Notes under the pieces: model-generated
The model's input: the letters and a program-made list of their open reading frames with translations, nothing else
The model's database searches: none
Told to the model about the DNA's origin: nothing
Position numbers and translations under genes: made by a program
In this document: positions 1-7,947 of the stretch, piece after piece
Position numbering within the stretch: the first letter of the stretch is position 1
Layout: every line of letters begins with the position of its first letter
DNA from: Candidatus Omnitrophota bacterium
GTDB taxonomy: Bacteria; Omnitrophota; Gorgyraeia; Aquiviventales; Aquiviventaceae
Reading direction: 5' to 3'
Assembly (NCBI GenBank): GCA_023247155.1
Contig: JAHFGZ010000009.1
Span: forward strand, 12,310-29,687
Length of the DNA: 17,378 bases

Positions 1-1
1 G

Positions 2-475
2 ATGAGTCGACGACGACGCGTGGCCCGAGAGGAAACGCCGGCCGATCCGCGGTACAACAACCGGCTCGTCCAGAAAGTGATCAACATGCTCATGCAGGAC
101 GGGAAGAAATCCATCTCGGAGCGGATCGTGTACGGCGCCTTTGAGGTCCTGAAGAAGTCCGCGGGCACCAACGACGTGCTCCCCGTGTTCCAGAAGGCGA
201 TCGAGAACGTCCGCCCCCACGTCGAGCTGAAGGCGCGCCGGGTCGGCGGGGCGACCTACCAGATCCCGATCGAGGTGCGCCACGACCGCGGGATGTCGCT
301 CGCGATCCGCTGGCTGCGCAACGCCGCGCGCTCCCGCCGGGGCGCGCCGATGTCCCGGCGGCTCGCCGATGAGCTCCTCAGCGCCTTCAAAGGGGAGGGC
401 GCGGCGGTCCGCAAGCGGGAAGAGACGCACAAGATGGCGGAGGCCAACCGGGCGTTCGCGCATTATCGCTGGTGA
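2..475 (+). CDS. rpsG: 30S ribosomal protein S7
   Basis: S7 nucleates assembly of the 30S head by binding the 3' major domain of 16S rRNA and lies near the E site. The 157-residue product is full length for the family (about 156). It opens with a basic MSRRRR stretch, carries the beta-hairpin region at about residues 74-93 and ends with the usual helix finishing in AHYRW. The ATG lies at the very left edge, so upstream signals and the expected neighbour rpsL cannot be seen. The bases ATGA at 2-5 would allow an overlap with an upstream stop codon. fusA follows after 4 bases, as in the classical str operon. S7 represses its own operon in E. coli; no binding site can be judged here. Confidence 0.98.
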   Translation: MSRRRRVAREETPADPRYNNRLVQKVINMLMQDGKKSISERIVYGAFEVLKKSAGTNDVLPVFQKAIENVRPHVELKARRVGGATYQIPIEVRHDRGMSLAIRWLRNAARSRRGAPMSRRLADELLSAFKGEGAAVRKREETHKMAEANRAFAHYRW

Positions 476-479
476 CCTG

Positions 480-2627
480 ATGGCAACCGATTCGCAGCAA
501 CTCAGCAAAGACGCCGTGGAACGGCTGACCTACACCCGGAACTTCGGGATCGTGGCCCACATCGACGCGGGCAAGACCACGACCTCGGAGCGCATCCTGT
601 TCTACACCGGGCGCATCCACAAGATCGGCGAGATCGACGAGGGGACGACCTCGCTGGACTGGATGGCCCAGGAGCGCGAGCGGGGCATCACCATCACGGC
701 GGCCACGACCACCTGTTTCTGGCGCAACTACCGCCTCAACCTCATCGACACCCCGGGGCACGTGGACTTCACCGCCGAGGTCGAGCGCAGCCTCAAGGTG
801 CTGGACGGCTGCGTCGTGGTCTTCTGCGGCGTGGGCGGGGTGGAGCCGCAGTCGGAGACGGTCTGGCGGCAGGCGGACAAGTACGAGGTGCCGCGCCTGG
901 CCTTCATCAACAAGCTGGACCGGGTCGGCTCGGACTTCGTGACGGTCCTGCAGGAAATCCGGGAGCGCTTCGGGGCGAAGGCGGTGCCCCTCCAGATCCC
1001 CTGGGGGCGCGAGGACACGTTCACGGGGATGGTCGACCTCGTCACGATGAAGGGCGTGAAGTTCGATTCCGCCAACCCGGCCAAACCGCCCGAGGTGGGG
1101 GAGATCCCGCCCGAGCTGCGGGAGGACGCCAAGCGGTTCCGCCATGACCTGCTGGAGGCGGTCGCGGAGCACGATGACCGGCTGATGGAGCAGTACATCC
1201 ACAACCAGGAACCCACCGAGGCGGAGCTCCGGGCGGGGATTCGGGCCGCCACCATCACGAGCTCCCTGGCGCGCGAAGGCGAGGAGCGGCGGCCCCTGTT
1301 CGTGCCGGTCCTGTGCGGGGCCTCGTTCCGGAACATCGGGGCGCAGCCGCTGCTGGATGCGATCTGCGACTACCTGCCCTCGCCGCTTGACGTGCCCATC
1401 CCCCCCGCGCACCATCCGGCGACGGATGAGCCGGTCGTGTGCCGGGCGGACGAAGAGGCCCCGTTCGCGGCGCTGGCGTTCAAGATCGCCAGCGACCAGT
1501 TTGTGGGCAAGCTCTACTTCATCCGGGTCTATGCCGGCACGCTCAAGCCCGGCGAGACGGTCCTGAACGCCACCAAGCGCCGGAAGGAGCGCATCGGGAA
1601 GCTGCTGCGCATGCACGCGAACAAGCAGGAGATCATCGAGGAGATCAAGGCGGGGGACATCGCCGCGGCGGTGGGGCTCAAAGACGTCACCACCGGCGAC
1701 ACCCTCTGCGAGGAGGACACGCCGCTGGTGTTCGAGCGGATCCAGTTCCCCGAGCCGGTGGTCTCCATGTTCATCGAGGTCAAGACCAAGGCCGAGCAGG
1801 ACCGGCTCGGCAACGCCCTCGGGCGCCTGCAGGATGAGGACCCGACCTTCCGCGTGCGGTTCGACCCGGAGACCGGGCAGACCCTGGTCGAGGGGATGGG
1901 CGAGCTGCACCTGGAGATCATCGTGGACCGGCTGCGCAGGGAATTCAGCGTGGAGGTCATCACCGGCAAACCGCAGGTCGCGTACAAGGAGACGATCACC
2001 GCGCTGGTCGAGGAGGTCAACTACAAGCATGTCAAGCAGTCAGGCGGCCGCGGCCAGTACGGGCACGTCGTCCTCAAGCTCGAACCGGCGCCCCCCAAGA
2101 GCGGCGTCACCTTCGTCAGCAAGATCGTCGGCGGCAAGATCCCGAAGGAGTTCATCCCCGCGATCGAAGACGGGGTCATCGAAGCGGCGAAGACCGGTCC
2201 CATGGCCGGCTATCCGGTGACGGACGTGACGGTGACGGTCTATGACGGCTCCTACCACGACGTCGACTCATCGGAAATCGCCTTCAAGATCGCGGCCATC
2301 GAGGCCTTCAAGCAGGGCATCCTGAACGGGCGCCCGGTCATGCTCGAGCCGATCATGGTGGTCGACGTCATCACGCCTGAGGCGGTCATGGGCGAGATCA
2401 TCGGGGACCTGCAATCCCGGCGGGGCAAGATCGAGCACATCGTCCAGCGGGGCACCACGCGCGTCATCCGGGGGTTTGTCCCGCTGTCGGAGATGTTCGG
2501 ATACGCCACCGCCATCCGCTCCCTCTCGCAGGGCCGTGCCGCCTACGCCATGGAGCCGGCGCGCTACGAGCAGGTCCCGAGACACATCGCGGAGGGCCTC
2601 ATCGGGGGAGGGAAGAGACCGTCGTGA
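480..2627 (+). CDS. fusA: Elongation factor G (translocase GTPase)
   Basis: EF-G uses GTP to move tRNAs and mRNA through the ribosome after peptide transfer and helps recycle ribosomes with RRF. All G motifs are visible: P-loop AHIDAGKTT (residues 26-34), switch I RGITIT (68-73), DTPGH (90-94) and NKLD (144-147). Domains II to V follow, including the domain IV segment with GGRGQYGHV and a domain V ending near RYEQVP. The protein has 715 residues, slightly longer than the usual 690-705. The ATG at 480 is chosen because MATDSQQL leads directly into the family N-terminus; the same frame is open back to 369, but that part lies inside rpsG. No strong ribosome binding site is seen. Unusually, tuf does not follow: the stop overlaps the rpsJ start as TGATG. 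Confidence 0.98.
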   Translation: MATDSQQLSKDAVERLTYTRNFGIVAHIDAGKTTTSERILFYTGRIHKIGEIDEGTTSLDWMAQERERGITITAATTTCFWRNYRLNLIDTPGHVDFTAEVERSLKVLDGCVVVFCGVGGVEPQSETVWRQADKYEVPRLAFINKLDRVGSDFVTVLQEIRERFGAKAVPLQIPWGREDTFTGMVDLVTMKGVKFDSANPAKPPEVGEIPPELREDAKRFRHDLLEAVAEHDDRLMEQYIHNQEPTEAELRAGIRAATITSSLAREGEERRPLFVPVLCGASFRNIGAQPLLDAICDYLPSPLDVPIPPAHHPATDEPVVCRADEEAPFAALAFKIASDQFVGKLYFIRVYAGTLKPGETVLNATKRRKERIGKLLRMHANKQEIIEEIKAGDIAAAVGLKDVTTGDTLCEEDTPLVFERIQFPEPVVSMFIEVKTKAEQDRLGNALGRLQDEDPTFRVRFDPETGQTLVEGMGELHLEIIVDRLRREFSVEVITGKPQVAYKETITALVEEVNYKHVKQSGGRGQYGHVVLKLEPAPPKSGVTFVSKIVGGKIPKEFIPAIEDGVIEAAKTGPMAGYPVTDVTVTVYDGSYHDVDSSEIAFKIAAIEAFKQGILNGRPVMLEPIMVVDVITPEAVMGEIIGDLQSRRGKIEHIVQRGTTRVIRGFVPLSEMFGYATAIRSLSQGRAAYAMEPARYEQVPRHIAEGLIGGGKRPS

Positions 2628-2938
2628 TGGCGCCACCACAGCCCAAGATCCGCATCAAGCTGAAGGCCTACGACCACCGCCTGCTCGATCTCTCGGCGAC
2701 GGAGATCGTGGAGACGGCGCAGCGGACGGGGGCGAAGGTCTCCGGGCCGATCCCGCTGCCCTCGCGTCGGGAGCTCTTCACGGTGCTGCGCTCGCCGTTC
2801 ATCGATAAGAAGGCGCGCGAGCAGTTCCAGATGGTGACGCACAAGCGGCTCATCGACATCCTGGAACCGACGGCCAAGACGATCGACGCGCTGCGCAAGC
2901 TCAACCTGCCCTCCGGCGTGTACGTCGAGCTCAAGTGA
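2627..2938 (+). CDS. rpsJ: 30S ribosomal protein S10 (NusE)
   Basis: S10 is a 30S head protein and, as NusE, joins NusB in antitermination of rRNA transcription. The 103-residue product has the complete fold: IRIKLKAYDHRLLD at the start, the extended loop with GPIPLPSR (residues 40-47), and the end LNLPSGVYVELK. The ATG at 2627 shares its A with the fusA stop. A GTG three bases upstream is in frame and would add only one residue; the ATG start is preferred because it matches usual S10 N-termini. As the first gene of the S10 cluster it normally has its own promoter and leader, but here there is no space for one, so it must be read through from fusA or driven from inside fusA. Confidence 0.98.
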   Translation: MAPPQPKIRIKLKAYDHRLLDLSATEIVETAQRTGAKVSGPIPLPSRRELFTVLRSPFIDKKAREQFQMVTHKRLIDILEPTAKTIDALRKLNLPSGVYVELK

Positions 2939-2939
2939 C

Positions 2940-3668
2940 ATGGCGCTCGGGCTGCTCGGCAAAAAACTGGGGATGACGCATGTGTACGACGAGTACGGCC
3001 GCCGGATGGCCGTCACCGCCGTCCAGGCGGGCCCCTGCACGGTGCTCCGGCTGCGCGAGCCGGAGCGCCACGGCTACCGGGCGGTCCAGGTGGGATTCGA
3101 GCCGCTCCCGGAGTCCAAGCTGACCCGGCCCGAGCGGGGGCAGTTCAAGCAGGCCAAGGCCGGCCCCTTCCGGCACGTCCGGGAGTTCCGGCTCCCGGCC
3201 CAAGGCGCGAGCCGCCAGGAGCTCGCCGTCGGCCAACAGCTGACGGTGGATCTCTTCCAGGATTATGAGCTGGTCGATGTTACCGGCGTCTCCATCGGGA
3301 AGGGCTTCCAGGGCGGGATGAAGCGCTGGGGCTGGTCCGGCGGGCCCGCGACCCACGGCTCCATGTCGCACCGGGGCCCGGGGTCCATCGGCTCGACGAC
3401 CACGCCCGGGCGCGTGTGGCGCGGCCACCACCTGCCCGGCCACATGGGCGCGGACCGCGTCACCGTCCAGAACGTCCGGATCGTGCGCCGGGATGCGGAG
3501 CACCACCTCCTCCTGCTGGAGGGCGCGATCCCGGGGGCGGACGAGGGGCTCGTGCTCGTCCGCAGGGCGCAGAAGCGGCCGGGCCTCGTCAGGAAACCGC
3601 AGGCGCTCCAGACCGTCATCGAGGAAGAGGACACGGCCAAGACCGCGAAGGCGGCCAAAAAGAAATGA
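2940..3668 (+). CDS. rplC: 50S ribosomal protein L3
   Basis: L3 binds the 3' end of 23S rRNA early in 50S assembly and sends a long loop towards the peptidyl transferase centre. The family signature runs from about residue 123 to 151, beginning FQGGMKRWGW and ending HRGPGSIG. In the motif GHMG (167-170) a histidine stands where E. coli has the glutamine methylated by PrmB, so that modification is not expected. At 242 residues it is longer than the usual 205-215 because of a C-terminal tail from about residue 213, ending in the Lys/Ala run AKTAKAAKKK. It starts 1 base after the rpsJ stop and overlaps rplD by 4 bases (ATGA). Confidence 0.98.
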   Translation: MALGLLGKKLGMTHVYDEYGRRMAVTAVQAGPCTVLRLREPERHGYRAVQVGFEPLPESKLTRPERGQFKQAKAGPFRHVREFRLPAQGASRQELAVGQQLTVDLFQDYELVDVTGVSIGKGFQGGMKRWGWSGGPATHGSMSHRGPGSIGSTTTPGRVWRGHHLPGHMGADRVTVQNVRIVRRDAEHHLLLLEGAIPGADEGLVLVRRAQKRPGLVRKPQALQTVIEEEDTAKTAKAAKKK

Positions 3669-4345
3669 CCGCGCGAGCGACCACTGAGCACGCTGAGCCC
3701 CAGCCCCCCGTCCGGGTGAAGGTCTTCAACCTCCAGGGGAGCGAGGTGGAGCAATTGACGCTGGACCAGGCGCTCTGGGGGGGACCGGTGAACCTGCGCC
3801 TCCTGGTGCAGGCGGTCGCGATGTACCGCACCAACCGGCGCGCCGGCACCGCGTCGACCAAGACCCGCGGCCAGGTGTCGGGCGGCGGCAAGAAGCCCTG
3901 GAAGCAGAAGCACACGGGCCGCGCGCGCGCCGGGTCGACCCGCTCCCCGCTGTGGCGGCATGGCGGGGTGACCTTCGGCCCGCACCCGCGCGATATGTCC
4001 TACCGGCTGCCCCAGGCCATCCGGCGCCGGGCGCTCCAGGAGAGCCTGAAGGGCAAGCTGCGGGACGAGAAGCTGGTGGTCGTGGACGCGCTCAAGGCCG
4101 AGGCCCCCAAGACCAAGCCGTTTGCGGGGCTGGCGAAGGCCTTCGGCGTGGCGCGCCGGTCGGTGATCGTGCTGGATGAACCGGCGGCGCCGCTCGTGAA
4201 GTCGCTGCGCAACCTCGCGGCCTTTGAGCTGCGCAGCGCGGCGAACCTCAACGCGTTCGATGTCCTGAACGCCCACAAGCTGCTCGTGACGAAAGACGCG
4301 TTCACTCGGTTAGAGCAACGACTCAACCATGCGCCCGCCGACTGA
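3665..4345 (+). CDS. rplD: 50S ribosomal protein L4
   Basis: L4 lines the peptide exit tunnel and binds domain I of 23S rRNA. The 226-residue product has the globular core, beginning with the strand RVKVFNLQG, and the long basic tunnel loop at about residues 57-105, including GGGKKPWKQKHTGRAR. The C-terminal Rossmann-like half ends with HKLLVTKDAF. The ATG at 3665 overlaps the rplC stop as ATGA. About 15 residues of MTARATTEHAEPQPP precede the conserved core, a short acidic/proline lead-in. In E. coli L4 represses the S10 operon by binding its leader; the leader space is absent here, so that control is unlikely in the same form. The 3' end overlaps rplW by 17 bases. Confidence 0.98.
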   Translation: MTARATTEHAEPQPPVRVKVFNLQGSEVEQLTLDQALWGGPVNLRLLVQAVAMYRTNRRAGTASTKTRGQVSGGGKKPWKQKHTGRARAGSTRSPLWRHGGVTFGPHPRDMSYRLPQAIRRRALQESLKGKLRDEKLVVVDALKAEAPKTKPFAGLAKAFGVARRSVIVLDEPAAPLVKSLRNLAAFELRSAANLNAFDVLNAHKLLVTKDAFTRLEQRLNHAPAD

Positions 4346-4616
4346 CGTCATCAAGCAGGTGCTGCAGACCGAGAAGGGCGCCCGGCTCCTCGCCCACGGC
4401 CAATACCTCGTGGACGTGGCGCCGGACGCCAACAAGGTGGAGATCCGCCAGGCGGTCGAGGGGCTGTTCAAGGTCAAGGTCTTGAAGGTCAACACGCTCC
4501 TCACCCACGGCAAATGGCGGCGGCTGCAGGCCCGGTGGGGCCGTCGGCCGGACCGCAAGAAGGCCATCGTCACGCTGGCGAAGGGCCAGAAGATTGAAGC
4601 GGGGAGCAACACATAA
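4329..4616 (+). CDS. rplW: 50S ribosomal protein L23
   Basis: L23 sits at the exit of the peptide tunnel and is the docking point for trigger factor and the signal recognition particle. The 95-residue product has the usual length and layout: VLQTEKGARLL near the start, with E15 aligning with the trigger-factor docking glutamate E18 of E. coli L23, then the core ANKVEIRQAVEGLFKVKV, and the end KKAIVTLAKGQKIE. The ATG at 4329 lies inside the last codons of rplD, a 17-base overlap. No later start would keep the N-terminal strand, so the overlap is probably real and suggests coupled translation. No clear ribosome binding site is visible upstream. Confidence 0.97.
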   Translation: MRPPTDVIKQVLQTEKGARLLAHGQYLVDVAPDANKVEIRQAVEGLFKVKVLKVNTLLTHGKWRRLQARWGRRPDRKKAIVTLAKGQKIEAGSNT

Positions 4617-4620
4617 GAGG
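4615..4620 (+). promoter_or_regulatory. Ribosome binding site of rplB
   Basis: AAGAGG lies 6 bases before the rplB ATG in the 10-base gap after rplW and overlaps the last bases of the rplW stop codon. It is one of the few clear Shine-Dalgarno sequences in the cluster and supports the chosen start. Confidence 0.7.
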
Positions 4621-4626
4621 ACGTGA

Positions 4627-5460
4627 ATGGGTGTGAAGACGCACAAGCCATACACCCCGACGATGCGGTTCCAGGTGACTGCGGACTTCGCCGAGCTCAC
4701 CACCGAGACGCCGCACAAGCCGCTGCTCTCGCCCATGAAGAAGACGGGGGGACGCAACGTCCACGGCCACATCACGAGCCGCTTCATGGGCGGCGGGCAC
4801 AAGCAGATGTACCGCCACATCGACTTCTACCGCAGGGATAAGGCGGGGATCCCCGCGACCGTGCAGTCGGTCGAGTACGACCCCAACCGCAGCGCCCGCA
4901 TCTCGCTCGTCCAGTACCCGGACGGCGAGAAGCGCTACATCCTCTGGCCGGATGGGCTCGCGGTCGGCGACACGGTCGTCGCGGGCGACGAGGCGGAGGT
5001 CACGGTCGGGAACGCGATGCCGCTGCGGCGCGTGCCGCCCGGGCAGATGATCCACAACCTCGAGATCCAGCCGCGCCGCGGCGGGCAGCTCGTCCGGTCG
5101 GCCGGGTCCTGGGCGATCATCCAGGCCAAGGAGGGCGACGTCGCGCATGTGAAGTTCCCCTCCGGCGAGGTCCGGCTCGTGGGCCTCGACTGCTGGGCGA
5201 CCATCGGGCAGGTGGGGTTCTCGGAGCACAAGTCGCTCGTCCTGGGCAAGGCGGGGCGGTCGCGCTGGCTGGGACGCAAGCCGCACGTGCGCGGCGTCGC
5301 CATGAACCCGGTCGACCACCCGCACGGCGGGGGCGAAGGGAAGTCGGGCCAGGGCAACCCGCACCCGGTCTCCCCCTGGGGCTGGCACACGAAGGGGCGC
5401 AAGACGCGCAACCGGAACAAATACTCCGCCCGCCTGATCGTCAAGCGCAGGAGAAGCTGA
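4627..5460 (+). CDS. rplB: 50S ribosomal protein L2
   Basis: L2 is among the most conserved 50S proteins. It is needed for subunit joining and lies near the peptidyl transferase centre. The 277-residue product has normal length. The family signature VRGVAMNPVDHPHGGGEG spans residues 221-238 and includes H231, the counterpart of the essential histidine 229 of E. coli. The N-terminal half holds the OB-like fold with GGRNVHGHIT at 41-50. The C-terminus is rich in lysine and arginine, as usual for 23S rRNA binding. It starts 10 bases after rplW and ends 3 bases before rpsS. Confidence 0.99.
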   Translation: MGVKTHKPYTPTMRFQVTADFAELTTETPHKPLLSPMKKTGGRNVHGHITSRFMGGGHKQMYRHIDFYRRDKAGIPATVQSVEYDPNRSARISLVQYPDGEKRYILWPDGLAVGDTVVAGDEAEVTVGNAMPLRRVPPGQMIHNLEIQPRRGGQLVRSAGSWAIIQAKEGDVAHVKFPSGEVRLVGLDCWATIGQVGFSEHKSLVLGKAGRSRWLGRKPHVRGVAMNPVDHPHGGGEGKSGQGNPHPVSPWGWHTKGRKTRNRNKYSARLIVKRRRS

Positions 5461-5463
5461 CGG

Positions 5464-5814
5464 ATGGGACGGTCGGCATCGAAGGGGGCGTTCGTGGACG
5501 AGCCGCTGCTGCGCAAGGTGCAGGTGGCCCAGCAGGCGAGGGACCGCAAGCCGATCAGGACGTGGTCGCGCCGCTCCACCGTGACGCCGGACTTCCTTGG
5601 GCTGAATTTTCTCGTGCACAACGGCAAGGCGTTCATGCCCGTCTTCGTCACGGAGAACATGGTCGGGCACAAGCTGGGGGAGTTCGCGCCCACGCGGGTC
5701 TTCCGCAAGCACGGCGGCGTGAAGAAAGAAACGGCCGGTCCGATGGGCACGAAGCCCGCTGCCGCGCCCGCGCCGGCGGCGCCTGCGGCGGAGAAGGGCA
5801 AGGAGAAGAAATAG
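5464..5814 (+). CDS. rpsS: 30S ribosomal protein S19 with C-terminal tail
   Basis: S19 is a 30S head protein that contacts S13 and the A-site finger of 23S rRNA. Residues 1 to about 87 match the family: MGRSASKGAFVD at the start, RRSTVTPDFLGL in the middle, and GHKLGEFAPTRVFRKHGG near the end. The family usually stops near residue 92. Here about 29 more residues follow, rich in alanine, proline and lysine and ending KGKEKK, so the product is 116 residues. The tail is compositionally like those on S17 and S11 in this cluster and is probably disordered. The AAGGAG inside its last codons may serve rplV, whose ATG follows 4 bases after the stop. Confidence 0.98.
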   Translation: MGRSASKGAFVDEPLLRKVQVAQQARDRKPIRTWSRRSTVTPDFLGLNFLVHNGKAFMPVFVTENMVGHKLGEFAPTRVFRKHGGVKKETAGPMGTKPAAAPAPAAPAAEKGKEKK

Positions 5815-5818
5815 GCCG

Positions 5819-6153
5819 ATGCTGTCGAAGGCGATCGCGCGCCATGTCCGCATGACCCCGAGGAAGGTGGGCTATGTCGCCGCCCCGTTGCGCCGACAGA
5901 CAGTGGCGGAGGCGCTGGCCCGCCTCTCGGCGACCAACCGGCGGGCCGCCGGCCCGGTGGCCAAGCTGATCGCCTCGGCGTTCGCCAACGCCCGCCAGCG
6001 CCACCCGGAGCTGCGCGAGGAGGAGGTCGTCATCAGCAAGCTGGTCGCGGACGAGGGGCCGCGGTGGAAGCGGTTCCGCGCGGCGGCCTTCGGGCGAGCG
6101 GCCCGGATCCTGAAGCGCACGACCCATATTACAGTGGAGCTGGAGAAAAGGAC

Positions 6154-6157
<4 letters not shown>
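5819..6157 (+). CDS. rplV: 50S ribosomal protein L22
   Basis: L22 reaches across all domains of 23S rRNA, and its long beta hairpin forms part of the peptide tunnel constriction next to L4. The 112-residue product is full length. It opens with AIARHVRMTPRKV and carries the tunnel hairpin at about residues 78-97, around GPRWKRFRAAAFGRA. It ends with the usual strand HITVELEK. The stop at 6155-6157 overlaps another ATG (ATGA at 6154). In most operons of this type that would be the rpsC start, but here it begins a short ORF that runs through an inserted repeat. Confidence 0.98.
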
Positions 6158-6265
<108 letters not shown>

Positions 6266-6276
<11 letters not shown>

Positions 6277-6976
6277 GGTCAACCCGGAGTGCCTGCGGTT
6301 GCCGATCTCGCGCGACTGGCGGTCGCGCTGGTTCGCGCCGAACAAGAAGCTGTTCCTCCAGTACCTCCAGGAGGACCGGAAGATCCGCGAGCGGCTGCTG
6401 CGGGAACTGGCCTCGGCGGCGGTCGCGCGCCTGGTGATCGAGCGCTCGACCGACAAGGTGCGGATCGTCATCCACACCGCGCGCCCCGGCATCCTGATCG
6501 GCCGGCGGGGCGAAAACATCCAGCGGCTCCAGGAGACGGTCCAGAAGATCCTCGGCCCCCACCAGCAGCTCAAGATGGACTACATCGAGATCGCGAATCC
6601 CGCCATCGAGGCGCAGCTCATCGCGGACTCCCTGGCGTTCCAGCTCCAGAAGCGGATCGCGTTCCGCCGGGCGATGAAGCGGGCGCTCCAGCAGGCGATG
6701 GAATCCAAGGACTGCAAGGGGATCAAGGTGGTCTGTGACGGCCGGCTCGCCGGCTCCGAGATGACCCGGCGCGAGGTCTACCGGGCGGGCAAGGTCCCGC
6801 TGAGCACCCTGCGCTCCAACGTCCAGTTCGGCTCGGCCACCGCGCACACGACGGCCGGGTGCATCGGGACGAAGGTCTGGGTCTGCCGGGGGGACCTCGT
6901 GTCGATGGAGCGCGAGAAGAAGCCGCCCCGCCAGCGCCTCAGCGCTCATCCGCCGGTGGCCGCGGAATCGGTGTGA
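6266..6976 (+). CDS. rpsC: 30S ribosomal protein S3
   Basis: S3 lies at the mRNA entry channel of the 30S subunit and takes part in mRNA helicase activity together with S4 and S5. The 236-residue product has the family start GHKVNPECLRLPI. The KH domain has the loop GRRG at 79-82 within GILIGRRGENIQ. The C-terminal domain contains GRLAGSEMTRRE and the LRSNVQFG segment. The frame is open upstream to 6179 through the heptad repeat, which would add 29 residues of repeat peptide. The ATG at 6266 is preferred because it starts at the conserved N-terminus and has a good ribosome binding site. rplP follows after 12 bases. Confidence 0.98.
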
Positions 6977-6988
6977 CGAGGCGAGCCG

Positions 6989-7411
6989 ATGGCGCTCCTG
7001 CTGCCCAAACGCGTCAAGTACCGGAAGGCCTTCCGCGGCAAGTGCCGCGGGGCCGCGAAGAGAGGCGTGCGCCTCGCCTTCGGCGAGTTCGGGCTGAAGG
7101 CGCTGGGGAACGGCTGGGTGACCGCGGCCCAGATCGAGGCCTGCCGGGTCACCATCAGCCGGGCCTTGAGCCGTGGCGGCAAGGTCTGGCTGCGCATCTT
7201 CCCGGACAAACCGGTCACCACCCACGGGCAGGAGAAGCCGATGGGGGCCGGCAAGGGGCTCGTGGACCACTGGGTGGCCGTCGTGAAGCGGGGGCGCATC
7301 CTCTTCGAAGTGAGCGGCATCCCCGAGCTGGCGGCGCGGGAGACGTTCCGCGTGGCTGCCTGCAAGCTCCCGCTGGCGACCCGGATGGTCACCCGGAAGA
7401 ACGAGGTCTGA
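6989..7411 (+). CDS. rplP: 50S ribosomal protein L16
   Basis: L16 binds near the A site and peptidyl transferase centre late in 50S assembly. The 140-residue product matches the family throughout: LPKRVKYRKAFRGKCRG at the start, FGEFGLKALGNGWVTAAQIE in the first third, KVWLRIFPDKPVT in the centre, and MGAGKGLVDHWVAVVK further on. The arginine in KVWLRIF corresponds to the residue hydroxylated in E. coli L16. A weak GAGG at 6978-6981 precedes the start. rpmC begins 6 bases after the stop, as in the standard S10 order. Confidence 0.99.
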   Translation: MALLLPKRVKYRKAFRGKCRGAAKRGVRLAFGEFGLKALGNGWVTAAQIEACRVTISRALSRGGKVWLRIFPDKPVTTHGQEKPMGAGKGLVDHWVAVVKRGRILFEVSGIPELAARETFRVAACKLPLATRMVTRKNEV

Positions 7412-7417
7412 CGCGAG

Positions 7418-7624
7418 ATGGCACAGACCCGGCCGACGGCAAAGACGCTGCGGGAGCTGCCACGCGCGGATCTCTCCGCGCAGCTGGAGACGCTCCGGCA
7501 GGAGCTGTGGCAGCACCGGATCAAGACCAAGGAAGGCGCGCAACCGCAGATGCACCAGATCCCGGCGCTCCGGCGGCAGATCGCCCGCATCCAGACCGTG
7601 CTCAGGGAGAGCGGGACGCCATGA
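7418..7624 (+). CDS. rpmC: 50S ribosomal protein L29
   Basis: L29 is a small helical protein next to L23 at the tunnel exit. The 68-residue product has the two-helix layout: LRELPRADLSAQLETLRQEL, then the turn near the middle, and the second helix IPALRRQIARIQTVLRE, the most typical part of the family. It ends with a 4-base overlap (ATGA) with rpsQ, which suggests coupled translation. The identification rests on both sequence and its place between L16 and S17. Confidence 0.96.
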   Translation: MAQTRPTAKTLRELPRADLSAQLETLRQELWQHRIKTKEGAQPQMHQIPALRRQIARIQTVLRESGTP

Positions 7625-7947
7625 CCCGCAACCGACGCAAGGTCCGCACCGGCCTGGTGACGAGCAACAAGATGGCCAAGACCATCGTGGTCCGGATCGT
7701 CCGGCTGGTCCGGCACCCGCAGTATAACCGCGTCATCAAGCAGGTGAACTCGTTCAAGGCGCACGATGAGACGAACAGCGCCTCCATCGGCGATTGGGTC
7801 CGGATCATGGAAACCCGCCCTCTCTCCAAGGACAAGCGGTGGCGCCTCGTCGAGATCCTGAAGCGCGCCTCGAGCGCCCCGCCGGTTCCCGGCGGGGAGG
7901 CGGCCGAACCGGCGCCGCCGGCGCCGACGCAGGCGGTCGAACCATGA
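7621..7947 (+). CDS. rpsQ: 30S ribosomal protein S17 with C-terminal tail
   Basis: S17 is an OB-fold protein that binds 16S rRNA helices 7 and 11 early in 30S assembly. Residues 1-82 match the family: RKVRTGLVTSNKMAKTIVV, KAHDETNSASIGDWVRIMET and RPLSKDKRWRLVEIL. The product continues for about 26 residues rich in alanine and proline, giving 108 residues instead of the usual 80-90. The frame is open far upstream, but the ATG at 7621 fits both the conserved start and the ATGA overlap with rpmC. Its own stop overlaps the rplN start in the same way. Confidence 0.98.
   Translation: MTRNRRKVRTGLVTSNKMAKTIVVRIVRLVRHPQYNRVIKQVNSFKAHDETNSASIGDWVRIMETRPLSKDKRWRLVEILKRASSAPPVPGGEAAEPAPPAPTQAVEP

Noticed and set aside
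387..2030. A 547-codon minus-strand frame opposite fusA
   Set aside because: It is complementary to the certain EF-G gene and has no motif or ribosome binding site that would support it.
4329..4345. The 17-base rplD/rplW overlap as a frameshift error
   Set aside because: Both proteins are complete with normal termini, so the overlap is best read as a compact gene junction.
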